From the NCBI RefSeq assembly GCF_001540865.1, contig NC_033633.1, forward strand, positions 9,300,120-9,364,119: a stretch of 64,000 bases of DNA. The letters run 5' to 3'. The stretch is from Ananas comosus (taxonomy: Eukaryota > Streptophyta > Magnoliopsida > Poales > Bromeliaceae). Below are positions 34,000 through 46,500 of the stretch, one piece after another; position 1 is the stretch's first letter, and each line of letters begins with the position of its first letter. Below the pieces are notes generated by a model. That model worked only from the letters and a program-made list of their open reading frames with translations, searched no databases and was not told the origin of the DNA. The translations under genes were made by a program, and so were the position numbers.

Positions 34000-36300
34000 C
34001 AACCGATCTTAATACATACGTAATGTTAGACAGTGAGAATACGGTATTTCGCAAATCAGAATCTCGAATATTCTTGTGAAAATCATATTGTGAAAATATA
34101 TTAAACACAAACGCTTATATATACGAACTGTTAGACTGTGAGAATACCGTATTTTCTTATGAGAATGTCGAATTACCAACACTTGTGATAATAATCGAAA
34201 TACCAACACTTGTGAGAAAACAGTATCATCTTGTGAAGATCCTGAATTATCTTATGAAAATAGTTCAAATATCAATGCTTGTACATACGTAAACATTAGA
34301 ATGGGAGAATACTGAATTATCTTGTAAGAATTTCAAAGTGTCTTGTGACGATAGTCAACATCCGAAATATTGTCGAAATACGGTATTATCTTGTTAACAT
34401 TTCCAATTACTTGTGAGATTATCGAAATACCAACAATTGTGAGAAAATAGTATTATCTTATCTTGTGAGAATCTCGAATTATCTTGTGAAAATAGTCTAA
34501 AGGTCAACGTTTGTACATACGTAAGGTTAGAATGGGAAAATACTGAATTATTTTGTAAGAATTTCGAATTATCTTCACAGGATACTCAAAATCCGAAATA
34601 TTGTCAAAATACGGTATTATCTTGTCAACATTTCCAATTTATCTTGTGAGAATTATCGATCGAAATACTAACAGTTGTGAGGAAACAGTATCATCTTATC
34701 TTGTGAGAATTCCGAATTATCTTGTCAACATTTCCACTTATCTTGTAAGAATTATCGAAATACCAACACTTGTTAAAAAACAGTATCATCTTATCTTGTG
34801 AAAATACGGTATTATCTTGTCAACATTTCCAATTTTTTTGTGATAATCGAAATACCAACAGTTGTGAGAAAACAGTATCATCTTATCTTGTGAAAGTACG
34901 GTATTATCTTGTCAACATTTCCAATTATCTTGTGATTTATCGAAATACCAACAGTTGTGAGAAAACAGTATCATCTTATTTTGTGAAAGTACGATATTAT
35001 CTTGTCAACATTTCCAATTATCTTGTGAGAATTATCGATCGAAATACCACAGTTGTGAGGAAAGAGTATTATCTTATCTTGTGAGAATCTCAAATTATCT
35101 TGTCAAAATAGTTCAAATGTGAACGTTTGTACATATGTAACGTTAGAATGAGAAAAGACAGATAATAATTCGAATTATCTTTTGACGATAGTAAAAAAAC
35201 CAAATCTTGTTAAAATACGGTATTATCTTGTCAACATTTCCAAATTATCTTGTGAGAATTATCGATCGAAATACTAACAGTTATGAGAAAACAGTATCAT
35301 CTTATCGATCGAAATACCAACAGTTGTGAGAAAACAGTATCATCTTATCTTATGAGAATCTCGAATTATCTTGTCAAAATAGTTTAAATGTGAACGCTTG
35401 TACATATGTAACGTTAGAATGAGAAAATACAGATAATATTTCGAATTATCTTGTGACGATAGTCAAAAAATCAAATCTTGTTAAAATACAGTATTACCTT
35501 GTCAACATTTCTAATTATCTTGTGAGAATTATCGAAATACCAACACTTGTTAGAAAACAGTATTATCTTATCTTGTGAAAATACGGTATTATCTTGTCAA
35601 CATTTCTAATTTTCTTGTGAGATAATCGAAATACCAACAGTTGTGAGAAAACAGTATCATCTTATTTTGTGAAAGTACGATATTATCTTGTCAACATTTC
35701 CAATTATCTTGTGAGAATTATCGATCGAAATACCACAGTTGTGAGGAAAGAGTATCATCTTATCTTGTGAGAATCTCAAATTATCTTGTCAAAATAGTTC
35801 AAATGTGAACGTTTGTACATATGTAACGTTAGAATGAGAAAAGACAGATAATATTTCGAATTATCTTGTGACGATAGTCAAAAAATCAAATCTTGTTAAA
35901 ATACGGTATTATCTTGTCAACATTTCCAATTATCTTGTGAGAATTATCGATCGAAATACTAACAGTTGTGAGAAAACAGTATCATCTTATCTTGTGAGAA
36001 TACTCGTATTATCTTGTCAACATATTCCAGTTATCTTGTGAAAATTATCGGAATACGAACGCTTGTTAGAACATATGTATCATTTTATCTTGTGAAAATA
36101 CTGTATTATCTTGTCAATATTTCGAATTTTCTTGTGAGATAATCGAAATACCAACAATTGTGAGAAAACAGTATCATCTTATTTTGTGAAAATACGGTAT
36201 TATCTTGTCAACATTTCCGGTTATCTTGTGAGAATTATCGATCGAAATACTAACAGTTGTTTGACAACAGTTTCATCTTATCTTTTGAAATACTGACATT
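34000..36300. repeat. Nested tandem array 3 (ATTATCTTGTGAGAAT family)
   Basis: A short phrase, ATTATCTTGTGAGAAT or variants, recurs dozens of times. It is combined with ATCGAAATACCAACAGTTGT, AAACAGTATCATCTTATC, TACGGTATTATCTTGTCAAC and GTACATATGTAACGTTAGAA into larger units. Blocks at 35040-35260 and 35700-35960 are near copies of each other. The array resumes at 36618-36839 after a single N (36617). No frame is conserved. Confidence 0.8.
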
Positions 36301-36408
36301 GTTGTGTGTAAGGCAGTTCTTAAGTTGCTTATTTTGTGAGCATCGTCTCCTTTCTTTTCAAAATCTTTCAGATGTGAATGCTTATACATATGTCATGTTC
36401 GCTTGCAG

Positions 36409-36569
36409 GAATACTGAGCCGTGATATTTCGAACTCATTCGATATCGTAGTGGAAGAAACTTCTAGCCCCCCCGACTTCGATGACTTCTCCGTAGTCTAT
36501 GACGCTGTCCCTGGTAACGCCTCCAGGAAGACCATACTATATGTACTAATTCAAATGACGCTTATTTGA
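36409..36569 (+). other. Possible terminal exon of an unidentified element gene
   Basis: After an acceptor-like GCTTGCAG the plus strand is open: GILSRDISNSFDIVVEETSS, then PPDFDDFSVVYDAVPGNAS and a short tail to a TGA at 36567-36569. It has higher GC and coding-like composition inside an otherwise AT-rich array. It is perhaps the end of a transposase or accessory gene whose other exons are lost. The family was not recognised. Confidence 0.25.
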
Positions 36570-36839
36570 ATATAGTATATTTTATACTGAAAAAGTGCAC
36601 TCAAACAAGTTATATCNCACAGTTGTGAGAAAAGAGTATCATCTTATATTATGAGAATCTCAAATTATCTTGTCAAAATAGTTTAAATGTGAACGCTTGT
36701 ACATATGTAACGTTAGAATGAGAAAATACTGAATTATCTTGTAAGAATTTCGAATTATCTTATGACGATAGTCAAAAAACCAAATATTGTCAAAATACGG
36801 TATTATCTTGTCAACATTTCGAATTATCTTGTGAGAATT

Positions 36840-36912
36840 NNNNNNNNNNNNNNNNNNNNNNNNNNNNNNNNNNNNNNNNNNNNNNNNNNNNNNNNNNNNN
36901 NNNNNNNNNNNN
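36840..36912. other. Assembly gap (73 N)
   Basis: This short N run is within array 3. Sequence changes character after it. Confidence 1.
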
Positions 36913-37299
36913 CAATGAAAGTCTTGCTTCAATACATGGATGAACACCAAGAATATACTAGTAACCCCAAACATGTTTTCTATACCTTTCTACATACTAG
37001 TAACTCTAAACATATTTTCTATCATAAACTAAGCAAAATTTATAAAATGCATGAAATATATGTGTGTTACTGTGTACGCATCTTCTAAACACTAAAATCA
37101 TAAATGCTTTATTTTTACAAATGCAACAAATAATGTAATATACCAGTTGAGTAAACCCTAAATAAAATGAATCAGCTAGTCGATGAGGAAATCCGCAGTA
37201 CGCACAGAGGAACCCTAGCTGGAACCCTAAACCCTCAAAATATAAATTCTATATTAAATTTAAAATTAGAAATAAAAGATTATAGAAATTCAAAAATAT

Positions 37300-37720
37300 C
37301 TCCTATTTGAGTAGAATCCTCTGTTCGATTGTGGCCGAATTAGCTCCGAAATCGTTCCCAATTTCGGACGCCCACGACTTAAAGAATGCGTCACAGGTAC
37401 TGGGATGGACAGTGGAGCAGTTGAGACGCGACCTCCTACCAATGGAGAGAGGCGACGACAAGAGACACCTATAAGACGGCTTGGGACCGGAGCTTTTATC
37501 GACCACCTTCCCTGCCGAACACCGCCCGATAGAGTGATCTGCGAGCGAGCGAGCGAGCGAGAGAGAGAGAGAGATGAGAGCGAGAGGAAGAGACCTGTGC
37601 AGGAGAGAGTGGTGAGAGGTGTGCGGGACAGAGCGAGAAACAAAGAGAGAGCGAGAGAGAGAGATGGTGGAGAGATCGAGAGAGCGAGAGAAGACGACAG
37701 CTGTGGGTGTAGTAGTAGGT
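37300..37720. other. GC-richer end region of the element with GA/GAGC repeats
   Basis: 37303-37506 is open on the minus strand (MVDKSSGPKPSYRCLLSS start, SWASEIGNDFGANSATIEQR later) and overlaps an equally long open frame in another minus-strand register. 37540-37720 is (GAGC)n and GA repeat. Position next to the right inverted end suggests a promoter and first exon of an element gene, but no homology was recognised and neither frame is preferred. Confidence 0.25.
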
Positions 37721-38164
37721 GAAAAAATAAAAGAGGGTGAGTTTAAAACCTACTGTGCAAAGTGATTAATATCAACCGTTGGATCTTTGGGTTGTAGGAT
37801 TTACAACTCAAGCCTGTTGTCCAGTTAGCATTTTCCTATTAATTTTATACAATTGATTGCAAACATAAATTGAAATATAGTATAAAAACTAACACATGCA
37901 AAACAGGCGCAATGATTACCAAACAGAAAGATCACTGGTGCAATTTCTGTTATGTTATAAACAAGCAAACAAAACATAGTAGAGAAAAAAGAAAAAAGAG
38001 AAGGGAAAAGGGGGAAAATTAGAGAGCTACAGGCTTCAAATTTAACAAGCAAAGGTTCACAGTACTAAAGTCTCATAATAGCGAACAAAACACTACGTTT
38101 AGTTACTCTCTTGTTCTTCTTCCATATTTAGAAAATGTGGAACTTCAAAGGGCTCAAAGCAAGT

Positions 38165-40508
38165 CTAATATGGGACATTCTTTGGAAGGTTTCGAATGAC
38201 GTTGCTCTTCATCCCAATCTTTGAGCGCATTGCCTCCACTCCGCTACGGTTCATCTCCTTAAGGACTTTCATTCTTATAATCGGTTCCTTCGATTGAACC
38301 GTCGCCAAACCCATACTTCGGTACCTGCAATTAGAAGTAAAATTCCTTTGAATTAAATAACGGTACCTGCACTTCAGAAGTTTTTTTTTTAAAAAATCAT
38401 TTGAAGTAAATTAGGATCAGAAAATATGTTAAACTTAATTTTGTACTTTGACGAAGGTCCCCTTTACCTGAAACTTCGAGTTTGCTGCCACTACCAGGCA
38501 GATTTTATTAAAAACAAACTTACTTTAATCAATAAAAGCTGTTGACTAGGGGTGGCAATCTAGCTCGCTGTTCGCGAGCCAGCTCGTGTTCGGCTCGTTT
38601 ATTAAACGTGAGAACACGATCGAGAATGCAGCGAATCGGCTCGCTCATTTAGTAAACGAGCCGAACACGAGCTGCATTTTTCGGCTCGTTTAATAAACAA
38701 GCTGAACAGCTCGTTTACGGGCCCAGCTCGCTCGTGTTCGGCTTGATAACAACCATCCGAACACAAGCAACTATTTCATATTTATATAATTTATTAAATT
38801 TATATTTTTACACCCCTATCGATGACCAGTCAGTTTTTCCTATTTTTGACACCAAATTTACTAGCTGTGCACCCAAAAACAGGTGTACACCTTACAATTT
38901 CTATCCTAGCCACATTTGAAGCAATAATAGCCCTTTCAAATTTTTAATATTATTAAACAAAAAACAGGTGTACCCATTTAAATTTTTAATATTATTAAAC
39001 AAAAAAAGCTGACAAGACAAGGATGCAATAATAGCCCTTGGATGATAGGAAGTACAATTTACACAACCAAAACCCTTTTGGGGTGTACCGGTAGAGCATT
39101 GCTCTTTTGTCGCTGGCCACATTGTATTCCCACAACTTGGGATATAGGATGTGGACGCTGGACACGTCGCAGTACGGATACACAGGAATTTCAAAATCCT
39201 AGGTTAGAATATGAGATATGAAAATAACATTTTTACATATGAGGATAATATTTATATATTTATTAATTTAAAGCGTTAAATACTGGTGTACCCTTCTAAA
39301 GTTTAAAAATAAATTATGTATCCCTTCAAAATTTAAGTCGACTTATATATCTCTCCAAACTTCCAACACTTAACAAAAATACCCTTTCAATTAAATTTTT
39401 ATCAATTTTCGTTAAATTTTCTTTAGCTTCTAATCCAACTGAAAATCATCTCCTACTAAATTACATCTCTCTTTTTCATCCGATTCCAAATTATTCTGCA
39501 TTGAAAAGAGAACCTTTCGTGGAAATTTAACTTTCTTTGCTATTAGAAAAGCTGTTCTATACATCAAACGTTAAGGCTACAAAATAGATAAACTAATCAG
39601 CCTGCTCGGAACGAAAAGTAAAGAAGTTTTCTAAATGAAGAAAAGAAAAGAAAGAGAAGAGAGAGACGGAGAAGAGAGGAAACTAAGGGAAATTCAATGG
39701 AGATTAATGAAAATTTAAGCGGAAGGATATTTTTGTAAGGTATTAGAAGTTTAGAGGGGTATGCAAGTTGACTTAAAATTTGAAGCTATATATAAGTTAT
39801 TTTCAAACTTTAGAAGCGCATGCTAGTACTCAACCCTGATAATCTGTTCATTATAGAATGAAGTTCAATATTGTAAACAAAAAGTGCCTGATTGAATCCC
39901 TACCCCCACCTCTGTGAGGACATGTTTGACATCTTTTTAAACGTTATCGTGTATATTTTAATTTTAAACTTGCCTATCTAATTTCAGCAAAAAATGATTT
40001 AAAATAAAATTTTTATGCAATTATTACTTTTCACTTAAAATGAATAGTAATCCGCATTTTTGGTTGTGACTGAAGAGAGAGGTGGGCTTCGAACACGAAG
40101 CGGACTCCGTTCCGAGCGATCCAATAGCTCATTTTCGATGGTCCGACTGTGCTGGAACTAATAGCGCTGACGGATTTTATGTTCAATGCACGATTTTCGA
40201 AACTATGAGGGCTTTTATTCCGCATTGTTCTTGCTTTTTAGAAGCGATTGGTGGTTCGCTTTGCATGAAAACTCGCGGATAGGGATCTTTCTGCGAGAGG
40301 AATGTAGTAGAGAGGGATTGAATCACGAATTTCGAGAGTTGGGGGACTTTGGAGTGATTATCCCGTATGAATAGTGGTTTTTGGATTAAAGGGTGGATTT
40401 GAGAATTTTGGAACCAAAAAAAAAAAAAAACCTAGATCACCCTTCTCCCTCCCCTTCCGGTCCACCTGAGGAGCTCCGCCGCCGTCGCCATGCCAGCTGC
40501 CGGAGGCT

Positions 40509-40554
<46 letters not shown>

Positions 40555-43500
40555 TTTTGGTGGTGTGAAGGGGGGATCCCGAGCACCCTTGCAACCGTGC
40601 CGCCGGCCACCGGGACCGCCACTGCCGTCCTCCCAAACTCCAGCGACCCACCCTTGGCACCCCCGTGCCCCACAAGAGCCACCGCCGCCATTGGTTTCTC
40701 CTCTCGAGTAACTCGGGCCGAGGTGACTCGAGCCCTCTCCTGCCGCGACCGCCAACCCTCAGTGCCGCCTTCCTCGACCTCAGGTAGCCCGCAGCCGCCA
40801 GCCCCTACCTCCCCCATTCGCCGCCATCGCCACAGGGGAACCCGAGCTCCAACCTCTTTATGTGCTGGTCGAGCTTCACGAACCGCCGCTGCCGCCGATC
40901 CCTGCTGCCGACTGAGAGGAGCACGAGGCTTCTCTCCCCCTCTGCGGCCGACCCCAACTGACGCACACCCCAGCAGGCCGGCGGCGGCCGGCCGGAGTCA
41001 CTGTCCTCCCTACTTGGCAACCTAGGGCAACGTTTTGCCCCGTTCGCATTTTCCGACAATCCGAAGATCCCCGACCTCCACGAAAGTGAGCACGGCGATC
41101 CTCGTCGTCCGCTGAACACCATGCTCACCTCCATTGCAATCAACGAAGCTCCAGTGCATGCGTGGGACTGGACCGCTTCCAGTTTCTCGCTGTTTCGAAG
41201 CCGCCCGGCCGTCGATCGCGCTCCGAACAGCGAGCACGAGCATTATCTCGTCGAGACGAATCAAATCGGCTAGTTGGATGGATTCGCTGCGACGCGGATC
41301 AAGGTAACGAGATCAAAACTCGTGTTTATGTATTGTTTTAATTGTATTTAATGCTTTAGCGCGCCAATTGCAAATTGTATGCAATAGAGACCCCGTGCAT
41401 AGCCTCGGACAGCGTACGATCACTGTTAGCGACCTCTCGACTGATCGTCGAAGGTCCGAGAGCCGTCGCGGAGTGGAAACGGGGTCCCACGACGTCGTTT
41501 GGCGGAAATTCGCCAATCGGACGCAGTTTATGCTGCGGTTTTCACATGTTGGCCATTCAAATGCCCTTGAGACCGCGCCAAGCCTTGTTGGCTGATTGCT
41601 ACCGCCACCTTCGAAGTCCGAAGGCAGTAGATAAGCGGCGGATGGGTCTCGATGCGTTTTCCAGCGAAATCACCAGTAGAACGCAATTTTGCGTCGTGAT
41701 GAGTTTTCGGCTGCATGAGTGCATGGTCACCCCGAAAATCATCGCCTAGCCTCGTTGGCTCACCGCCGGGGTCGCCTCGTGTGTTCGGAGGCAACAGACA
41801 GGCGGCGGAGGCTTCCGGTGCCAAAGTGGATACTTTCGGAAGCCCGATAGTAATCGGTTGATCAGCGACAATCGAGTTGACTTGGAGACTTGTGTTTGTT
41901 GTCCAAACATCCAAATAGGTGTGTTTTGGGACAGCAGGTGACTTGCAGTGTGAGTCGGTGTGTTTTGGGACGTTTCGTGGGTCTCGAGGGCATCCCGGTG
42001 CGTTTTCGGGATTCCTGGCGAGTTTGGGAATCGGTTTTGGGAAACCGATCCCGCAGGTGGTCTTGGTTTCATGAGTGATGTCTTTGAATCAGTTGGTTTG
42101 GTTTCTGACTCGGTGGACCTGTCGTAGGTCCAGTCGACGATTCTACACACCGCGGGAGCTAGGTGCAGCTGCAACACAGGTGGGTACTTCGATTCAAAGT
42201 CAATTCAGTGGTGTACGCTCGGTGATGTTCCTTCCACCCTTTCCTCTTACTTCTTGCATATATCTTATACTTGAACCTTACACCACATGACTTCGACTCT
42301 AGCTCTACTTAGCATACTCCTTCCTCTCTTGTTTGTCATGACATAGAAGTAGAGCGGTAGAGGTTGCCTAGAATTTTTTTTTATAAATAATCCTACTGAT
42401 TTTTATAATTACAAAAAGTCTTTTAAACAAAATAATTGTAAAAATAGACCTCTAATATATCAAATTGAGTTTTTTAAAAAATAAATAATATAGGCGGTGA
42501 ATGAATCACCGTATTTAAATGCGGTGAACCATTCACCGCTTTCATAACTCCTCATAATATTGTTACAGAGACATAAAAGAGGGAAGAAAGCGGTAAATAG
42601 TTTACCGCTTTTAAAAGCGGTAAACCATTCACCGCTTTTATAGGATGGTAAAATTTTAACGAATGCGGTGAATCATTCGCCGCTTTCACTAATATTTTTC
42701 TCTCTCTATCATAAGACTATTTACAAATAAAAATTTAGTGGATCCAATTTTAAAATAAAAATTTGGAAGAGAACTACTCTAAAATCTCCAGTTGCCTATA
42801 CATGACTGTATACATCATTGTTGACCTAAATGGTCGGTTCTTGTGCATACCCCATTATTGACTTGAGTGATCGGTTCTCTCGGACACGTCGTCGTTAACC
42901 TGAGTAGTCGATTCCCGTGAATACATCCTAGTTGACCAGAGTGGTCAATTCCCTTATACTATTGTCATTGTTGACCTCGTACTTTCTTGTTGACCTGAAT
43001 AGTCGGTACTTTGCATACACTTGAGAAGATGTTGAGTTGTTCTATCTTAGTTGACCTGAGTGGTCTATACATGCATACACTTAAGAGGATGTTGAGTTGT
43101 TCCATCCTACGTGACCTGAGTGGTCGTACTCGTGTTCCCTTACAGTTTGATAACCTATTAGTCGGTATGCCCTAAGGGGCGAAGATTGTCCGCTATTCAC
43201 TGACGGTTGGCCATTGATCGTATTCGCATTGATCGCCACAGCTAGACAGCATTTCATGAACACCAGCGGTATGATCCACCGCAGGAGGGTGTTCATTTTC
43301 GGAAAAGTGGTTGGTCACCAATCCGTGAGCTCAGCGGTCATTTGCTAGGATTATATGCCAGATAGAGCGATTATGGTTTGCCTGAGGTCCTTAGACCGAC
43401 ACGGCGGTATAGATTGGGTATACTTGTGCTATCGGTTGCAATTGATGCGTGGTCATTTCTCTATCTCCCTTTGCAATAGCGGTTATTCATATCATTATTA

Positions 43501-46500
43501 CGATTGTTTTCAGTTCAGTTATCATTGCTACTGCAGTAGGTTGACTATTGACTATAGTTAGTCGTTGCTTTATTATCTCATTTTGTAGTAGTAGTTTTCT
43601 TGGTGATTATCAATGGATGTTATTCATTGTTATCTTCTTTGATTTACTTGTTACGACTGCTGTTTACCCCTCCATCTGCTAGTGGGTACAGCTTGCTTTC
43701 GTCAGCTTGCGATACCCACTGGGAGAGGGAGACTTGTTACATGTTCTCACCCCCACTTTTTCAGGTGACGCAGGTGGGATTGGTCGGGACGCAACGTGAG
43801 GCCGTAGCTAGTGGTCCGTCATAGAGGTCTCGATTTACGGTATACCTTTTTGATTACTTCATACATAATATCAGATAGATATTAGTGGATAGTATAGATC
43901 TTACCCTATACTGTTTGTTAGATATCTACTTGTGGTTCAATTGGTGGTTTATACTTGCGGTTTTGGATGATGTATGTATGAGTTTTGGATACTCATGGTT
44001 TTGAAATACTCGAGGTTTTTGGACACTTATGGCTTTGGATTCAGATTTCAGAATGTGGTTTTCTGCCCCTCGTGGTGGTGTTTTCAAAATAATGGTTTCC
44101 GTGTGGAAAACGTGTTTAAATGGTTTTTCCGAGGTTTTTCGCAAAAATTAGAATTTCAAAGTGAAGCCTTCGCGTGGGCGGCGCTTTCAACTAGTAGGAA
44201 AGAATGTGAAATTGATGTGGAATAGTTGTGACTAAGGACGGCTAGCTGTATGATGTGAAATGATAATCTTTGTGATTCGTGATTGTTGTTTGTGTGAGTG
44301 GAGGTCGTGGTTGATAATTATGTGCCACGCCGTGCAAATACAGGGGAGACTCTATTCGTTTGTTTCAAAAAGTTTCTATATTTGTGATAGGTCTGTTGCA
44401 CCTTTGGGGGGTCAAGGTTTCAAAACAAAAGGGGCAGTTTTCTACCGACTCTGATTTATAAAGATAGGCCGATTTCAAATTGGTTTTCAAAAAGGAACCC
44501 CGGGGCGTGACAACCTCCGTCTATCTAGATAATATGGACTCAACTTTCATTGCAAAAAGCTCCAAATTGACAATCAATATAGTTAAATACGAATTAGAGT
44601 ATTTGGAGTGTCTAGCAATCTGGTAGCCAAGAAAACAAGATGATGACTTTGTTTGAATCCGAAAAAAATAAAACTGATGACCCTGTGTAAATCATTAAAA
44701 AATAAAAATATGGAAGAAAATGCTATGAACGTGAAAGATAAGGGAAGGGGAGGATTAAGAAGCTCAATATACTTATTAATTGTACATCGTCATAAAAGAA
44801 AAAGGAATTATCTTGAAAAGAACAAAGATTTACGGCTTGCTCGACTAATTGATGGTTTGCATCACTAATGTCCAATAGCGGTTGATCAAGTGTTGTCTGA
44901 ATAACATTGTTAGAAGACCAACAAAAGCAAAAGCTCTGGACTGGGGATGAAGTTCATACTTTATAATATTATTTTAGCATTGAGTTGCAGAAGCTAACAA
45001 ACTTCTTCATTCAACACTTGCGTAATTTTCAACAGCTTTTTGCTGGGTGCATCAAAGGGTCAAAAAATTAATAGCCAAAATTGCGAAAACCTACAAAAGT
45101 AGAGGATAGAAATTTTTTTTTAAGGGTTAATTTTATTTACTCTCTGAAGTTTGGGTCAGATGCCAATTTAGTCCCTAAACTTTCAAAATTTGCGATTACG
45201 GCTCTATAGTTTAGTAGATGTAACAATCAAGTCCTTTTCCTAAACTTTCAAAACTTGCGATTAAGGATCTATACTTTAGTAAATGGAACAATCAAAGTCC
45301 TTTTATTCCTTTTATTTGTAAAATTATATTAAGATTACACACCATCGCCCTCATGAATATCACATGTTGCCCACATAATTATGTATAAATCCTATCCAAA
45401 AAATTCATATACAAGGTAGTAAATAGCATGTAGCAAGTACCTACGTTTGGAGGTTATCAAAGTGCATGGCAGTTTAATACCCTAAATTCTAAAAGAAGAG
45501 GAAAAGAAAGCAAAAGGAAAATAGAGGAAGAGAGTTTTGGCTTGAGAGTGTGAGGTTCCGGAACATGACTGTCAAGTTCCGAAACCTGAGCAAGGAAACA
45601 ATGGATATGGGGTTCGATTTCTGCGGAACCTATTGTTTGGTTCCAGAACATAGCTTGGTTCCTAAACATAAAAATCACGCTCCTAAAAGTACGCAGGAAA
45701 GGCTATGATAAGTATTGCTGGGGGGTGTGATTGCATTTGTACACCTCCCCTCCTTGTAAAACCATTAAGAGAACCCTAACCCGTTTCTCTCTCTATTTTG
45801 TTCTCCCCTCTCTCTTACATGTTAGATGTATGCCCTCGAAGCCAACTAGGCTGACACATATATTCTTTCTAGAACATAAATTTGTATTTGACTTTAAAAT
45901 ATTATAAATATATTTGGGTTCTTATTTCCATTCATGTTGTGTATGTGTCTATGAATCGTCCAAGGAATTAATAAGATGATGACATATATTCTCAAGAGTT
46001 GAGAATTTGAGACTTGTGTCATTGGTGGTTAATTCCTAAATGCTCCCGATCAATGGATCATCGCGGGGACGGTGATTGATCCGGTGAGATTGGTGCATAG
46101 GTCGCTACCCTTTTTGGGTAGACGGGTCTCGAGTCGACAGTGTGGGGACACTGAAGCAAATATGCAGGTGGTTGTTAGAGAACAAGGGTACCGAGTGTGA
46201 CCAACGCGAGAAGTCACTTGGATGTCTACTCACTCGTCAGTGACTTACTCAATGTTGCAGTAGTGTGACTGGTCCTTTGACCTGCGGTGCCTCGGCTATT
46301 CACAATGAGGTTACTGTAGTTTGACTATACATACACTTGGTCCCTAGCCATTCGGGTCCTTGTGGTGCATGTTGGCTGCAGTAGGTTCATTGTAGGAATA
46401 GGGTGTGCAATTAGATGGAATCTATCTCCCTTGGTAGATAGGGGTGTTAATCCTATGTGATTTATGAGACCGAGTTTAGAAAACCTTGGCCAAGGCAGAG

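Larger units (their letters stand above)
24452..37831. mobile_element. Probable large DNA transposon (Ulp1-carrying Mutator-like type), about 13.4 kb
   Basis: 24452-24513 and 37771-37831 are inverted copies of one end, sharing GAGTTGTA-ATCCTACAAC and GATC-AACGG-TGAT in matched order. Between them lie a C48/Ulp1 protease gene, two GRF-finger-like exons and long tandem arrays, with no host gene. Plant Mutator-like elements carrying Ulp1-type proteases are known, so that class is the best guess. No MURA-type transposase was found; it may be lost, in the 708-base gap, or never present. No clear target duplication was seen. The ends could instead belong to two separate MITEs that happen to bracket the region. 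Confidence 0.5.
39913..44512 (+). mobile_element. Solo LTR (about 4.6 kb) with 5-bp target duplication ACCTC
   Basis: It starts TGTGAGGACATG and ends CCCCGGGGCGTGACA. The same five bases, ACCTC, flank it at 39908-39912 and 44513-44517. There is no internal gag-pol, so it is an LTR left after LTR-LTR recombination. The GC-rich 40430-41290 block and the open frames there (up to about 210 codons, Pro/Ser/Arg rich) are LTR sequence, not a gene. The LTR holds a nested insert at about 42365-42790 and imperfect repeats at 42800-43140. The end sequence resembles that of the gypsy LTR at 58400, so a Ty3/gypsy origin is inferred. It is in sense-opposite orientation to REIL. Confidence 0.78.

Noticed and set aside
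25357..36300. CRISPR array
   Set aside because: Units are long, diverged tandem repeats without constant repeat/unique spacer structure, in a plant nuclear context.
37303..37643. Two overlapping minus-strand open frames as a gene
   Set aside because: They overlap in different registers, lie beside GA repeats and show no recognisable domain; kept only as a low-confidence region note.
40393..41025. 210-codon Pro/Ser/Arg-rich open frame and its antisense partners
   Set aside because: They lie in the GC-rich part of the solo LTR. Several long frames overlap on both strands, which is a composition effect, and no domain is visible.
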